A stretch of DNA of 64,000 nucleotides from Streptomyces acidiscabies. Lineage in GTDB: Bacteria > Actinomycetota > Actinomycetes > Streptomycetales > Streptomycetaceae. The notes under the pieces are model-generated. The model searched no databases. It was not told the DNA's origin and saw nothing but the letters and a program-made list of their open reading frames with translations. Made by a program: the position numbers and the translations under genes. Shown here piece by piece: positions 23,829 through 33,783 of this stretch. Every line of letters starts with the position of its first letter. The first letter of the stretch is position 1. The stretch is from the NCBI RefSeq assembly GCF_020010905.1, contig NZ_JAGJBY010000001.1, positions 2,624,001 to 2,688,000 of the forward strand, written 5' to 3'.

Positions 23829-24413
23829 ATGGCGAGACGGAACGACGAACGGCGCGTCGCCCTCACGGACGCAGCGCTGGAGGTCCTCGCGAGGGAGGGC
23901 GCACGCGGCCTGACCTTCCGCGCGGTCGACCAGGAGGCCGCCGTACCCCCCGGCACGACCTCCAACTACTTCCTCAACCGCGACGACCTCCTCATCCAGA
24001 CCGGAGGCCGCGTCTACGAACGCCTCCAGCCGGACGAGGCGACGATCACGCGCCAGCGCGAGGCCGGCAGGGACCGCGAGACGTACGCCGCCCTGATGCG
24101 CGAACTGGTCACCCGCGTCTCCTCCTTCCGCACCGGCTACCTGGCCCTCCTCGAACTCCGCCTCGAAGCCACCCGCCGCCCGGCGCTGCGCGCCCTCCTC
24201 ACGGACCGCGTCCGCGCGGACGTCGACGCGAACGTCGCCTACCACGAGGCCTCCGGCCTCCCCGGCGACGCGACCGCCGTCAAACTCCTGATCCTCACGC
24301 TGAATTGGCTGATCGTCGAACAGCTCACCCTGCCGGACGTGTTCGGCGAGGAGGAGCGCGAGGCGCTGGTGACGGCGGCGGTGGAGCGGATCGTGGGGGC
24401 CTCCGGTTCTTGA
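23829..24413 (+). CDS. TetR/AcrR family regulator
   Basis: This 194-aa protein has a TetR helix-turn-helix in LDAALEVLAREG-like form (ALTDAALEVLAREGARGLTF, then VPPGTTSNYFLNRDDLL). I chose the ATG at 23829, 8 nt after GGAG. It is divergent from the RibD-like reductase and followed by an MFS gene 45 nt downstream, so it may control both. The ligand is unknown. Confidence 0.92.
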   Translation: MARRNDERRVALTDAALEVLAREGARGLTFRAVDQEAAVPPGTTSNYFLNRDDLLIQTGGRVYERLQPDEATITRQREAGRDRETYAALMRELVTRVSSFRTGYLALLELRLEATRRPALRALLTDRVRADVDANVAYHEASGLPGDATAVKLLILTLNWLIVEQLTLPDVFGEEEREALVTAAVERIVGASGS

Positions 24414-24458
24414 GGGCCTCCGATCTTGAGGGGCCCCGCGCGCGGGTACGTCCTGATC

Positions 24459-25700
24459 ATGCCGAGACTGATCGACACCCCCGGATACCCCCGCTTCTGG
24501 ACCGCCTTCGCCGTCTCCGCCTTCGGCTCCCAGGTCACCGGGCTCGCCCTCCAGATCCTCGTGGCCGTCACGCTGAGCGCGAGCGCCACCGAGGTGGGGG
24601 TCGTCAACGCCGTCCGCTGGCTGCCGTATCTGCTGTTCGGGCTGGTGGCCGGGGTGCTGGTGGACCGGTGGCGGCGCAAACCCGTCATGGTGGGTACGGA
24701 TCTGGCGCGCGGTGTCGTCCTGGCGCTGATTCCCGTGCTGTACGGCCTCGACCTGCTGACCATCACGACCCTGTGCGTGGTCGTCTTCGCGTCGGGCGTA
24801 CTGAGCCTGCTGTTCGACGCGGCGAGCCAGTCCTTCGTACCCCGCCTCGTCCCCGAGACCCAGCTCAACTCCGCGTACGCGCGCACCGAACAGGCGTCGG
24901 CGGTCGCCGGCTCGGCGGGCCCGCTGATCGCCGGGGCACTGGTGCGGTGGCTGGGAGCGCCGCTCGCGGTCCTGGTGGACGCGGCCAGTTACGTCGTATC
25001 CGGCCTCCTCCTGGCCACGCTCAAGACCGACGACCCCGTCCCCGAGAAGGGCGAACGGCGCGGCCTGATAGGGGAGTTGAGGGAGGGCGTCCAATGGGTC
25101 TACCGGCACCGAACCCTAGCCCCCATTGCCCTCACCTCCCACGCGATGCTGCTCTTCAACTCCATGGTGTCGACGGTGTTCGTGGTCTTCGCACTACGCG
25201 AACTCCACGTAGGAGGCTTCGGGTTGGGACTGACGTACGCGTGCGCGGCGGTGGGCTCGGTACTGGGCGGCGCGATATCCGGCAGAACCGCGAGACGACT
25301 CGACGTAGGCCCGACACTGATCGCGTTCCGCATAGTGGCAGCCGTAGGCTGGCTCCCCATCCCCCTGGCCCAACAAGGAACTTGGGCCCTCCCGGCGATC
25401 TGCCTGGCCTTCTTCACCGTCTCGTTCGCGATCTCGGTGGAGTCCCCGGTGGAGCTGGCCTACCGCCAGTCGGTAACCCCGGACCGGCTGAGGGGAAGGA
25501 TGAACGCCACGATCAGGTCGTTCAACTGGGGGATGGTGGCGGTAGGGGCGCCGGTCGGGGGCTTGCTGGCGGACGGGGTGAGTTACAGGTTCGCGCTGTG
25601 GGTGGGGATAGCCGGGGCGGTCGCACAATCGATCGCGCTGGCGTTCTCGCGGGTCAGGGAGGCGAAGGAAGACGAACGAGAACTGTCAAACGCCGGATGA
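24459..25700 (+). CDS. MFS transporter (MFS_3/EntS-like)
   Basis: This 413-aa protein of about 12 membrane segments begins MPRLIDTPGYPRFWTAFAVS, with loop motif GLVAGVLVDRWRRKPVMVGTD. It belongs to the same broad group as the exporter at 9447-10721. TTG 24426 would add 11 residues. It lies directly after the TetR gene and may be co-transcribed, suggesting regulated efflux. The substrate is unknown. Confidence 0.88.
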   Translation: MPRLIDTPGYPRFWTAFAVSAFGSQVTGLALQILVAVTLSASATEVGVVNAVRWLPYLLFGLVAGVLVDRWRRKPVMVGTDLARGVVLALIPVLYGLDLLTITTLCVVVFASGVLSLLFDAASQSFVPRLVPETQLNSAYARTEQASAVAGSAGPLIAGALVRWLGAPLAVLVDAASYVVSGLLLATLKTDDPVPEKGERRGLIGELREGVQWVYRHRTLAPIALTSHAMLLFNSMVSTVFVVFALRELHVGGFGLGLTYACAAVGSVLGGAISGRTARRLDVGPTLIAFRIVAAVGWLPIPLAQQGTWALPAICLAFFTVSFAISVESPVELAYRQSVTPDRLRGRMNATIRSFNWGMVAVGAPVGGLLADGVSYRFALWVGIAGAVAQSIALAFSRVREAKEDERELSNAG

Positions 25701-25763
25701 GCAGCCGCTTTTACGGGGCGCAGGGTGGCAGTCGCTTTGAGGAACGCGGGGTGACCGTCGTTT

Positions 25764-25815
25764 TTTAGGGGCGCGGGGAACTGCGCGACCAGCCACACAC
25801 AACCCGCACCCGGCC
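25764..25815. repeat. Dispersed intergenic repeat (TTTTTAGGGGCGCGGGG type)
   Basis: TTTTTTAGGGGCGCGGGGAA then CTGCGCGACCAGCCACA is nearly identical to the motif in the hmuU-hmuV repeats at 3955, 4085 and partially 3795. Here it lies between two convergent MFS genes. I recall very similar repeats in many Streptomyces genomes, always intergenic; it may be a REP-like or terminator-associated sequence. Confidence 0.8.
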
Positions 25816-27036
25816 TCAATGCTGCACAACCCCCACCTGCTCCGGCACATGCCCAGCCACAACCCGCTCGCGCCCACTCTGCGACCCCCGCCGCACATCC
25901 ACCGTGTACGCAACCCCCGCAACTCCCAGCCCCAGCACGGCAAGACCAGCTCCCGCCACCGCAGGCGACATCACCCCGAACCCGCCGGCCAGAGCAAGCC
26001 CCCCGATCCAAGCGCCCCCGGCGTTCGCCAAGTTGAACGCAGCCTGGTTCGCGGAAGAAGCCAGCGAAGGACCCGCAGCCGCCTTCTCCATCACCATCAT
26101 CTGAAGCGGCGACCCCGTGACGAACGCGGCAACTCCCAGCAACGTCACAGCAACCGCCGCACTCCACTGAGCAGACATCATCACCGGAAACAGAGCCAGC
26201 ACACCCGCAAGGGACGCCATCCCCCCGAACAGAGTCCTCCGCAGAGAGTGATCCGCAAGCCGCCCACCCACCAGATTCCCGACAGTCGCCCCAACCCCGA
26301 ACAACGCCAGCAACAACGTCACACTGGACTCGGCGAACCCGGCGGAGTCCGTCAGCATCGGCGTCACATAGCTGTACGCCGAGAACAACGCCCCGAACCC
26401 GGCGACGGTCGTACCGAGCGCAAGCCAGACGGGCAACGACTTGAGCGCGCTCAGCTCACTACGGAGCCCGACGGAGGGAACGGGCGCCTCACGGTCGTAC
26501 GGAATCAGCACCGCAAGAGACGCGATCGCGACAAGACCGATCAAGCTGACGCCGAGAAACGTGGCTCGCCAGCCAAGATGCTGGCCGACGAGGGTAGCGA
26601 CGGGAACCCCCGCGACATTGGCGATCGTAAGGCCGAGGAACATCAGGGAGACGGAACGGGCCTTGCGCTCGGGCGCGACGAGGGTCGTGGCGACGACCGC
26701 GCCGACCCCGAAGAACGCCCCGTGCGGCAGCCCGCTCAGGAAGCGCGCGGCGAGCAGCGAGTCGTACCCCGGCGCGAACGCGGACAGCGCATTGCCGGCC
26801 ACGAAGAGGACCATCAGGCCGATCAGGACCTTGCGGCGGGCCATCCGGGCCGTGACCGCCGCGAGCAGCGGCGCGCCGATGACGACGCCGAGCGCGTACG
26901 CGGAGACGAGGTGACCGGCGCTGGGGACGGAGATACCGAGGTCGTCGGCGACGTCGGGCAGCAGGCCCATTATCACGAACTCGGTGGTGCCGATGCCGAA
27001 CGCGCCGATGGCGAGTGCGAGCAGGGCGAGGGGCAT
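25816..27036 (-). CDS. MFS drug-type transporter (DHA1, Cmr/AraJ-like)
   Basis: This 406-aa protein has 12 membrane segments. It begins MPLALLALAIGAFGIGTTEFVIMGLLPDVA, the characteristic start of the AraJ/PbuE/Cmr DHA1 group, and has the motif A-like RMARRKVLIG. Two perfect inverted repeats lie upstream. No regulator gene is adjacent. The substrate is unknown. Confidence 0.92.
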   Translation of the reverse strand: MPLALLALAIGAFGIGTTEFVIMGLLPDVADDLGISVPSAGHLVSAYALGVVIGAPLLAAVTARMARRKVLIGLMVLFVAGNALSAFAPGYDSLLAARFLSGLPHGAFFGVGAVVATTLVAPERKARSVSLMFLGLTIANVAGVPVATLVGQHLGWRATFLGVSLIGLVAIASLAVLIPYDREAPVPSVGLRSELSALKSLPVWLALGTTVAGFGALFSAYSYVTPMLTDSAGFAESSVTLLLALFGVGATVGNLVGGRLADHSLRRTLFGGMASLAGVLALFPVMMSAQWSAAVAVTLLGVAAFVTGSPLQMMVMEKAAAGPSLASSANQAAFNLANAGGAWIGGLALAGGFGVMSPAVAGAGLAVLGLGVAGVAYTVDVRRGSQSGRERVVAGHVPEQVGVVQH

Positions 27037-27073
27037 GGCGGGGCGACCTTTTCGGAAGAGAGGGCACAGGGGA

Positions 27074-27118
27074 GCGGTACGTTCATCGTACCGCTTGTTT
27101 GTTCACTGACGGAACAAA
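27074..27118 (-). promoter_or_regulatory. Two perfect inverted repeats upstream of the MFS gene
   Basis: GCGGTACG-TTCAT-CGTACCGC (27074-27094) and TTTGTTC-ACTGACG-GAACAAA (27098-27118) are separated by 3 bp. Both are perfect and have spacers typical of dimeric repressors. They lie 38-82 nt before the gene and differ in sequence, so two regulators or one operator plus one structural element may be present. Confidence 0.7.
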
Positions 27119-27171
27119 GCCTGCCGTGCCTTCTATTCCTCAGGGTTACGACATCATGTCCTTACATTAAA

Positions 27172-28221
27172 TCAATCGGTCTTGGTCAGGTCCACCCGGG
27201 CCGCCACCGGCAGGTGGTCGCTCCCCGTCTCCGGCAGCGTCCACGACGTCACCGGCTCCACCCCCTGCACCATGATCTGGTCGATCCGCGCCATCGGGAA
27301 CGACGCCGGCCAGCTGAACCCGAACCCGCTCCCGGCGGCCCCCTGCGTCGACCGCATCTGCGACGTCACCGCGTTCAACGACCGGTCGTTCATGGTCCCG
27401 TTGAGGTCGCCCAGCAGGATCTTGCGCGGCAACCGCTCGTCCGCGATGGCCTCCCCGAGCGCGTCGGCGCTCTTGTCCCGCTGCCGGGCTGTGAATCCGG
27501 CCTTCAACTTCACGCGCACGGACGGCAGATGGGCGACGAAGACCGCGATCTCGCCCTCGGGCGTCTTCACGGTCGCCCGCATCGCCCGCGTCCACCCCAA
27601 CTTGATGTCCACGCCGGAGACTTCACTGATCGGGTACTTGCTCCACAACCCGACCGTGCCCTCAACTGCGTGGTAGCGGTACGTGGTTGACAGCGCCTTC
27701 TCGTACGTCGGCACCGCCGACGCCTTCAGCTCCTCCAGCGCCAGGATGTCCGTCCCCGACGCGGCGACGTCCCGCGCCGTGCCCTCCGGGTCCGGGTTGT
27801 CCGCGTTCACGTTGTGCGTCGCGACGGTGAGGTCACCGCCCGTACCCGTACGGTCGATGACGAGGCCGCCGAAGAGGTTCAGCCACACGGCGATCGGCAG
27901 GACCGTCGCGATCAGCGCCGTCGCCGACCTGCGGACCAGCGCCAGTACCAGCAGGACCGGCACGAACACCCCGATCCACGGCAGGAACGTCTCGATGAGG
28001 CTGCCGAGGTTGCCGTACCGGTTCGGGATGTGCGAGTGCAGCGCCATCACGCCCGTGATCAGCACCGCGAACACGGCGAGCACGATCCCGCGCCGCCAGA
28101 TCCCCCGGTTCCCGCGCCAGCCGGAGGTGAAGCGGCCTGCCAGGCGCCGGATACGGTCTCCTCGACGTTCGGGCCCCGGCCCGCCGTCCGCCGTCTCCGT
28201 CAAGTACGCCTGCTGCGCCAT
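27172..28221 (-). CDS. Membrane-anchored endonuclease/exonuclease/phosphatase-family protein
   Basis: This 349-aa protein has three N-terminal membrane segments (about 45-135), then an EEP domain outside. The domain shows THNVNADN, ILALEELK (metal Glu), VFVAHLPS, ILLGDLNG (Asp/Asn) and GSDHLPVAARV (Asp-His), all the catalytic landmarks of this Mg-dependent phosphodiesterase fold. I chose ATG 28221 (MAQQAYLTETADGG); longer in-frame starts add an Arg-rich non-conserved stretch. The substrate could be nucleic acid, lipid or inositol phosphate. Confidence 0.9.
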   Translation of the reverse strand: MAQQAYLTETADGGPGPERRGDRIRRLAGRFTSGWRGNRGIWRRGIVLAVFAVLITGVMALHSHIPNRYGNLGSLIETFLPWIGVFVPVLLVLALVRRSATALIATVLPIAVWLNLFGGLVIDRTGTGGDLTVATHNVNADNPDPEGTARDVAASGTDILALEELKASAVPTYEKALSTTYRYHAVEGTVGLWSKYPISEVSGVDIKLGWTRAMRATVKTPEGEIAVFVAHLPSVRVKLKAGFTARQRDKSADALGEAIADERLPRKILLGDLNGTMNDRSLNAVTSQMRSTQGAAGSGFGFSWPASFPMARIDQIMVQGVEPVTSWTLPETGSDHLPVAARVDLTKTD

Positions 28222-28410
28222 ACCGTGTCGCCTCACTGCCTGCCGTGCACACCGTCCGTCCCCCGTGTGTATGACCCTAGGGGATGATCGGCTCCGATCC
28301 CGCCGTCCCATGACGGCCGTATGGAGACTTGGACGAGGCCGGGGGCGTCCGGAGTTCCGTTCCCGCTGCTCGGGGCGGGGTCTGTGACGGAATGCGGACA
28401 TTCCGAATTC

Positions 28411-29097
28411 TCAGCGGGGCCCGACGGGACGTGTCCCTGTGTGTGCGCTGTTTTCCGGCTGTTTCTCCTGTGTGCTGACGGGTCGTAGCCCTTCGAGCAG
28501 AGTGTCCACGACGTCCTCCGCCAAACCCTCCGGGAGGTCCGAGTCGGGGCGCAGGATCGAGCGGATCAGGAGGGGGCCGACGAACAGGTCGTTGATCAGG
28601 TTCAGGTCGCGGTCGGTGCGGAGTTCACCGTTCTCCCGGCCCCTGCGCAGGACTTCGAGGCCCATTCTGCGGCGGGGTTCGATGACGACGCCGTGGTAGA
28701 ACGCCCAGAGTTTCGGGCTGCTCTTCATCTGCGCCTGCACGCTGTGGAGGATCGCCGAGGAGCGGCTCGCCAACCCCCGTCTGCGCAGGGCCTCCAGCAG
28801 GGCGACCAGGTCATCTCGCATGGAGGTGCCGGGGAGTTCGGGGTCCTCCGGCTCCGCCGCGCGGATCACGTCGACGAAGAGTTCCTCCTTGTTGCTCCAG
28901 CGGCGGTAGATCGCGGCCTTGCCGACACCGGCGGTGCGGGCGATGCGCTCGATGGAGAGCTCGGCGAGGGAGACGCCGTCTTCGAGGAGCTTCATCGTGC
29001 CCTCGATGATGGCCTGTTCGACGGCCTCGCTGCGGGGGCGGCCTCGGGGTGGGGGAGGCTTGCCGGTGTCAGTGGTCATCTGGTGATCTTCGTCCAT
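28411..29097 (-). CDS. TetR/AcrR family regulator
   Basis: This 228-aa protein has an N-terminal HTH (LSIERIARTAGVGKAAIYRR, then WSNKEELF). ATG 29079 (MTTDTG) is a plausible shorter start. It follows the DHA2 transporter gene on the same strand after 79 nt and probably represses it together with itself. The C-terminal domain resembles TetR_C_11-like ligand domains. Confidence 0.92.
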   Translation of the reverse strand: MDEDHQMTTDTGKPPPPRGRPRSEAVEQAIIEGTMKLLEDGVSLAELSIERIARTAGVGKAAIYRRWSNKEELFVDVIRAAEPEDPELPGTSMRDDLVALLEALRRRGLASRSSAILHSVQAQMKSSPKLWAFYHGVVIEPRRRMGLEVLRRGRENGELRTDRDLNLINDLFVGPLLIRSILRPDSDLPEGLAEDVVDTLLEGLRPVSTQEKQPENSAHTGTRPVGPR

Positions 29098-29176
29098 GTG
29101 GGGGGAGGTGCGGGGGAGTGGGTGCGGCTCATACCCGGGTACGGGGTACCGGGGGTACCCAGGTACGAGGCAGCCG

Positions 29177-30769
29177 TCAGCTCTTCCGCGTCAACTCCTC
29201 TTCCCTCTCCTCGCCCTGAGCGTCCCCCGTCGGCTTTCCCGGCAGGAACAGCGCCACCACCACCGCGCCGATCACCGCCACCCCCGCCCCCCACACGGCA
29301 GTGACATGCATCGCGTGCAGGAACGCGTCGTCCGCCGGTCCCACCAACTGCCTTCCCTGCGGCCCCAGTTTCGCGGCCACGCCCAGCGTCGCCTCGATCG
29401 ACTCGCCCGCCGTGTCCCGCAACCCGGGCGGGACGGACGTCAGATGGTCCTGGATCCCGCTGCGGTACGACGTCGACAGCACCGAGCCGAGTACGGCGAT
29501 CCCGAGCGCGCCGCCGACCTGGCGGAACGTGTTGCTGAGCGCGCTCGCCGACCCCGCCTTCTCGCGCGGCAGCGCCTGCATGATGACCACCGACGTCGGC
29601 GTCATGATGTGCGCCATCCCGGCGCCCATGAGGAAGAACACGACCTCCAGCAGCCAGATCGGCGTGTCCTTCTCGAACGTCGCGAACGCGAGCAGCGTTC
29701 CGGCGATCACCACGAGCCCGCCGGTCGTCGTCGCCTTGTTGCCGAACCGGTCGACGACCAGCCGGGCGCGCGGCGCGAAGATCATCTGCGCGGCGGCCAG
29801 CGGCAGCATCAGCAGACCCGTCTCCAGCGGGGAGTAGCCGCGCACGCTCTGCGTGTAGAACACCGAGAAGAACGTCACGCCCATCAGCGCGAAGAAGACG
29901 AGCGCGATGGCCGCGATGGCCGCCGAGAACACCTTGTTCTTGAAGTACGTGATGTCGATCGACGGATGGTCGCTGCGCTTCTCGTGCAGCACGAACCCGG
30001 TCAGCACCGCGAGCCCCGTGAGGATCGTCACCAGCACCGTCGTATCGGTGAAGTCGGCCAGCTCGCCGCCCTTGATGATCCCGTACACCAGGAGTACTAG
30101 CCCGACCACCGAAAGTACGACGCCCACGGGGTCGATCCGGCCCGGGTTCGGGTCGCGGGAGTCGGGGACCAGCCACACCATCAGCGCGACCGCGATCAGC
30201 ACGATCGGGACGTTGATGAAGAACACCGAGCCCCACCAGAAGTGGTCGAGCAGGACCCCGCCGGTGATCGGCCCGATCGCGATGGCGAGGCCCACGCCGC
30301 CCGCCCAGATACCGATCGCCTTCGGCTGCTCCTCACGCTCGAAGACGTTCATCAGGACGGCCAGCGTCGCCGGCATCACGAACGCCGCACCCAGCGCCAT
30401 CAGCGCCCGGAACGCGATGAGTTGACCCGGCGAGGCAGACTCGGCGGCCAGCGCGGAACCGATCCCGAACACCGCGAGCCCGCCGAGCAGCACCCTCTTG
30501 CGGCCGATCCGGTCGCCCAACAGCCCGGCGGAGAACAGGAGTCCGGCGAAGACGAGGGTGTAGGCGTTGATCGCCCACTCCAACTCGCTCTGCGTCGCGC
30601 CGAGTCCGACCGGGGCCGGGGTGGAGATGGTCTTGATCGCGACGTTCAGGATCGAGTTGTCGAGCACGACGATCAGCAGGCTCAGCATCAGGACGCCGAG
30701 GATCGCCCAGCGCCGTCGGTGGACGGCTTCCGGTATGCGGGGCCCTGCGGGGGCGGCGGGAGTGGTCAT
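29177..30769 (-). CDS. MFS multidrug exporter (DHA2/EmrB-QacA type, 14 segments)
   Basis: This 530-aa protein has 14 hydrophobic segments. DHA2 motifs are [17 protein letters not shown] in segment 1, [30 protein letters not shown] (motif A) and [20 protein letters not shown] (motif C). I chose ATG 30769 (MTTPAAPAG) after AAGG. The TetR gene downstream is the likely local regulator. Confidence 0.93.
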   Translation of the reverse strand: MTTPAAPAGPRIPEAVHRRRWAILGVLMLSLLIVVLDNSILNVAIKTISTPAPVGLGATQSELEWAINAYTLVFAGLLFSAGLLGDRIGRKRVLLGGLAVFGIGSALAAESASPGQLIAFRALMALGAAFVMPATLAVLMNVFEREEQPKAIGIWAGGVGLAIAIGPITGGVLLDHFWWGSVFFINVPIVLIAVALMVWLVPDSRDPNPGRIDPVGVVLSVVGLVLLVYGIIKGGELADFTDTTVLVTILTGLAVLTGFVLHEKRSDHPSIDITYFKNKVFSAAIAAIALVFFALMGVTFFSVFYTQSVRGYSPLETGLLMLPLAAAQMIFAPRARLVVDRFGNKATTTGGLVVIAGTLLAFATFEKDTPIWLLEVVFFLMGAGMAHIMTPTSVVIMQALPREKAGSASALSNTFRQVGGALGIAVLGSVLSTSYRSGIQDHLTSVPPGLRDTAGESIEATLGVAAKLGPQGRQLVGPADDAFLHAMHVTAVWGAGVAVIGAVVVALFLPGKPTGDAQGEEREEELTRKS

Positions 30770-30938
30770 ACCTTCGAGCGTAGGTCTCATTCCGATACGG
30801 CACCGATCCGTATCGTTAATCCTTACCCGTCTCTTACCTGCCGGGGGTGCTCTGGCCCCCGTAGTCCTCAAGTGCGACCATGGGGGTGATCCGGGGACGC
30901 CGTAAGGGCGCCTCGAGATGACATAAGGAGCCGTTGCC

Positions 30939-31805
30939 ATGACGCAGCTTTCGGCTGCCCCGACCAAGCCCTCCGACGGCAGCAAAGCGCTGTACGGGGG
31001 GAAGGGCACCCGCCGCATCACGGTCCGCGACATCGCCCTCGCCAAGGAGCGCGGCGAGAAGTGGCCCATGCTCACCGCGTACGACGCGATGACCGCGTCC
31101 GTCTTCGACGAGGCCGGGATCCCCGTGATCCTCGTCGGCGACTCGGCGGGCAACTGCCACCTCGGCTACGAGACGACCGTACCCGTCACCCTCGACGAGA
31201 TGACCATGCTCTCGGCGGCCGTCGTGCGCGGTACGACGCGCTCGCTGATCGTCGGCGACCTGCCGTTCGGGTCGTACCAGGAGGGCCCCGTCCAGGCGCT
31301 GCGCTCGGCGACCCGGCTGGTCAAGGAGGCCGGGGTCGGCGCGGTCAAGCTGGAGGGGGGTGAGCGGTCCCACGAGCAGATCCGGCTGCTGGTCGAGTCC
31401 GGCATTCCCGTCATGGCGCACATCGGCCTGACCCCGCAGTCCGTCAACGCGATGGGCTACCGCGTCCAGGGCCGGGGCGAGGAGGCCGCCGCCCAGCTCC
31501 TGCGCGACGCCAAGGCCGTCCAGGACGCGGGCGCCTTCGCCGTCGTCCTCGAACTGGTCCCGGCGGAGATCGCCGCCGAGGTCACGCGGGTCCTGCACAT
31601 CCCGACGGTGGGCATTGGCGCGGGCCCCGACACGGACGCGCAGGTCCTGGTCTGGACGGACATGCTCGGCCTGACCCCCGGCCGCGTCCCGAAGTTCGTC
31701 AAGCAGTACGCGGACCTCCGCAAGGTGATGACGGACGCGGCGAAGGCGTACGCGGAGGACGTGGTGGGCGGAACGTTCCCGCAGGAGGAGCACTCGGTGC
31801 ACTGA
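30939..31805 (+). CDS. panB: 3-methyl-2-oxobutanoate hydroxymethyltransferase
   Basis: This 288-aa enzyme of pantothenate synthesis transfers a hydroxymethyl group from methylene-THF to 2-oxoisovalerate, giving ketopantoate. Signatures are [17 protein letters not shown] (metal Asp68), [14 protein letters not shown] and VLELVPAEI with the catalytic Glu. A decamer barrel enzyme of normal length. It is monocistronic, with a ribosome site ATAAGGAG and a strong terminator. Confidence 0.96.
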   Translation: MTQLSAAPTKPSDGSKALYGGKGTRRITVRDIALAKERGEKWPMLTAYDAMTASVFDEAGIPVILVGDSAGNCHLGYETTVPVTLDEMTMLSAAVVRGTTRSLIVGDLPFGSYQEGPVQALRSATRLVKEAGVGAVKLEGGERSHEQIRLLVESGIPVMAHIGLTPQSVNAMGYRVQGRGEEAAAQLLRDAKAVQDAGAFAVVLELVPAEIAAEVTRVLHIPTVGIGAGPDTDAQVLVWTDMLGLTPGRVPKFVKQYADLRKVMTDAAKAYAEDVVGGTFPQEEHSVH

Positions 31806-31824
31806 GCCATCTCCGGCACAACAA

Positions 31825-31860
31825 CGCAGCCCGCCGATCATCCCCCGCCGGCGGGCTGCG
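31825..31860. terminator. Bidirectional terminator between panB and nadE
   Basis: CGCAGCCCGCCG (31825-31836) and CGGCGGGCTGCG (31849-31860) form a perfect 12-bp stem with a 12-nt loop, located between two convergent genes. Confidence 0.88.
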
Positions 31861-31882
31861 TCGTGCAAGCGGTTGCACGGCG

Positions 31883-33637
31883 TTACACCGACTCCCGCCA
31901 CCCGTTCGTGATCGGCAGCCGGCGGTCCTTGCCGAAGCCCTTCGCCGAGATCTTTGTGCCCGGCGGGTACTGACGTCGCTTGTACTCGGCCGTGTCGACC
32001 ATGCGCAGCGTCTTGACGACCAGCTCACGGTCGTACCCGGCGGCGGTGATCGCGTCGGCGCCCTGGTCGCGGTCCACGTACAGCTCCAGGATCGCGTCCA
32101 GGACCGGGTAGTCGGGGAGGGAGTCCGTGTCCACCTGGCCGGGGCGGAGTTCCGCGCTCGGGGGCTTCGTGATCGAGTTCTCCGGGATCGGCGGGGTCTG
32201 GCCGCGCGCGGCGGCAGCCCGGTTGCGCCACTCCGCCAGGCGGAAGATCGACGTCTTGTACACGTCCTTGATCGGGCCGTACGCCCCCACCGAGTCGCCG
32301 TACAGCGTCGAATACCCCACCGCCAGCTCGGACTTGTTGCCGGGGGCGAGGACGATGTGGCCCTCCTGGTTGGAGATGGCCATCAGCAGCGTGCCGCGCA
32401 GCCGGGACTGGAGGTTCTCCTCGGCGAGCCCGGTCAGCTCCGTGGACGCCATGTACGCGTCGAACATCGGGGCGATCGGCACCGTACGGAAGTTGAGCCC
32501 CGTCCGCCGCGCCAGCTCCGCCGCGTCCCCCTCGGAGTGGTCCGAGGAGTACTTGGACGGCATGGCGACGCCGTACACGTTGGCCGCGCCGACCGCGTCG
32601 CAGGCGATGGCCGCGACGAGCGCGGAGTCGATGCCACCGGACAGACCGATCAGCACCGACCGGAAGCCGTTCTTCTCGACGTACGCCCTGAGGCCTACCA
32701 CCAACGCCGAGTAGACCTCCTCGTCGTCGTCCAGCCGCTCGGCGTACGAGCCACGCATCGTCGGCTCGTACGACGCGACCGGATCCCCCGAGAGGACTAC
32801 GCGGTCGATGCGCAGCCCGTCGTCCACCACGCCCGTGGGAGCGTCGTCCGAGGCGGCGGGCAGATCGAGGTCCAGGACCACACACCCCTCGGAGAACTGG
32901 GGCGCACGCGCCACGACCTCCCCGCTCGCGTCCACCACGATCGAGTCGCCGTCGAAGACCAGCTCGTCCTGGCCGCCCATCATCGCGAGGTAGGCGGTCG
33001 TGCAACCGGCCTCCTGCGCCCGCTTGCGGACCAGTTCGAGCCGGGTGTCGTCCTTGTCGCGCTCGTACGGCGAGGCGTTGATGGACAGCAGCAGCCCCGC
33101 ACCGGCGGAGCGCGCGGCGGGCACCCGGCCGCCGTCCTGCCAGAGGTCCTCGCAGATCGCGAGGGCGACATCGACGCCGCGCACCCGGATCACCGGCATC
33201 GTGTCCCCGGGCACGAAGTAGCGGAACTCGTCGAAGACGCCGTAGTTGGGCAGGTGGTGCTTGGCGTACGTCAGCGCCACCTCACCCCCGTACAGCACCG
33301 CGCCCGCGTTGCGCGGGGCGCCCGCCGGTTGGCCGAACCTCGGCTGCGCGGCATCGGAGCGGTCCAAGTAGCCGACGACGACCGGGAGTTCACCGAACCC
33401 CTCCTCGGCGAGCCGGACGGCGAGGGAGCGCAGGGCCGCGCGGGACGCCGCCACGAAGGAGGAGCGCAGCGCGAGGTCCTCGACGGGGTAGCCGGTCAGC
33501 ACCATCTCCGGGAACGCCACGAGATGCGCACCCTGCTCGGCGGAGTGCCGGGTCCAGCGGAGGACCGCCTCGGCGTTGCCGGTCAGGTCGCCGACGCGGG
33601 AGTCGATCTGATTCAGAGCGAGACGAAGTTGAGGCAC
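31883..33637 (-). CDS. nadE: Glutamine-dependent NAD+ synthetase
   Basis: This 584-aa protein has an N-terminal nitrilase-like glutaminase domain with catalytic Glu44 (FPEMVLTGYP), Lys126 and Cys162 (AICEDLW). A C-terminal ATP-pyrophosphatase synthetase domain carries P-loop SGGIDS (333-338). It makes NAD+ from deamido-NAD+ with ammonia channelled from glutamine. Length and both domains are standard for actinobacteria. Confidence 0.96.
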   Translation of the reverse strand: MPQLRLALNQIDSRVGDLTGNAEAVLRWTRHSAEQGAHLVAFPEMVLTGYPVEDLALRSSFVAASRAALRSLAVRLAEEGFGELPVVVGYLDRSDAAQPRFGQPAGAPRNAGAVLYGGEVALTYAKHHLPNYGVFDEFRYFVPGDTMPVIRVRGVDVALAICEDLWQDGGRVPAARSAGAGLLLSINASPYERDKDDTRLELVRKRAQEAGCTTAYLAMMGGQDELVFDGDSIVVDASGEVVARAPQFSEGCVVLDLDLPAASDDAPTGVVDDGLRIDRVVLSGDPVASYEPTMRGSYAERLDDDEEVYSALVVGLRAYVEKNGFRSVLIGLSGGIDSALVAAIACDAVGAANVYGVAMPSKYSSDHSEGDAAELARRTGLNFRTVPIAPMFDAYMASTELTGLAEENLQSRLRGTLLMAISNQEGHIVLAPGNKSELAVGYSTLYGDSVGAYGPIKDVYKTSIFRLAEWRNRAAAARGQTPPIPENSITKPPSAELRPGQVDTDSLPDYPVLDAILELYVDRDQGADAITAAGYDRELVVKTLRMVDTAEYKRRQYPPGTKISAKGFGKDRRLPITNGWRESV

Positions 33638-33783
33638 GTCCCTCAGTGTAATCGTCAGAGCGACGCGATGGGGTGGAGCGAGGTGTCACCCACCTCACGG
33701 TGGTACGACGGATACCTCGCGCCACCCCATCGGGAGCGCCTGCAGAACACCTACGGAGAGCCTAGAGCTCTACCTCTGGAGAG

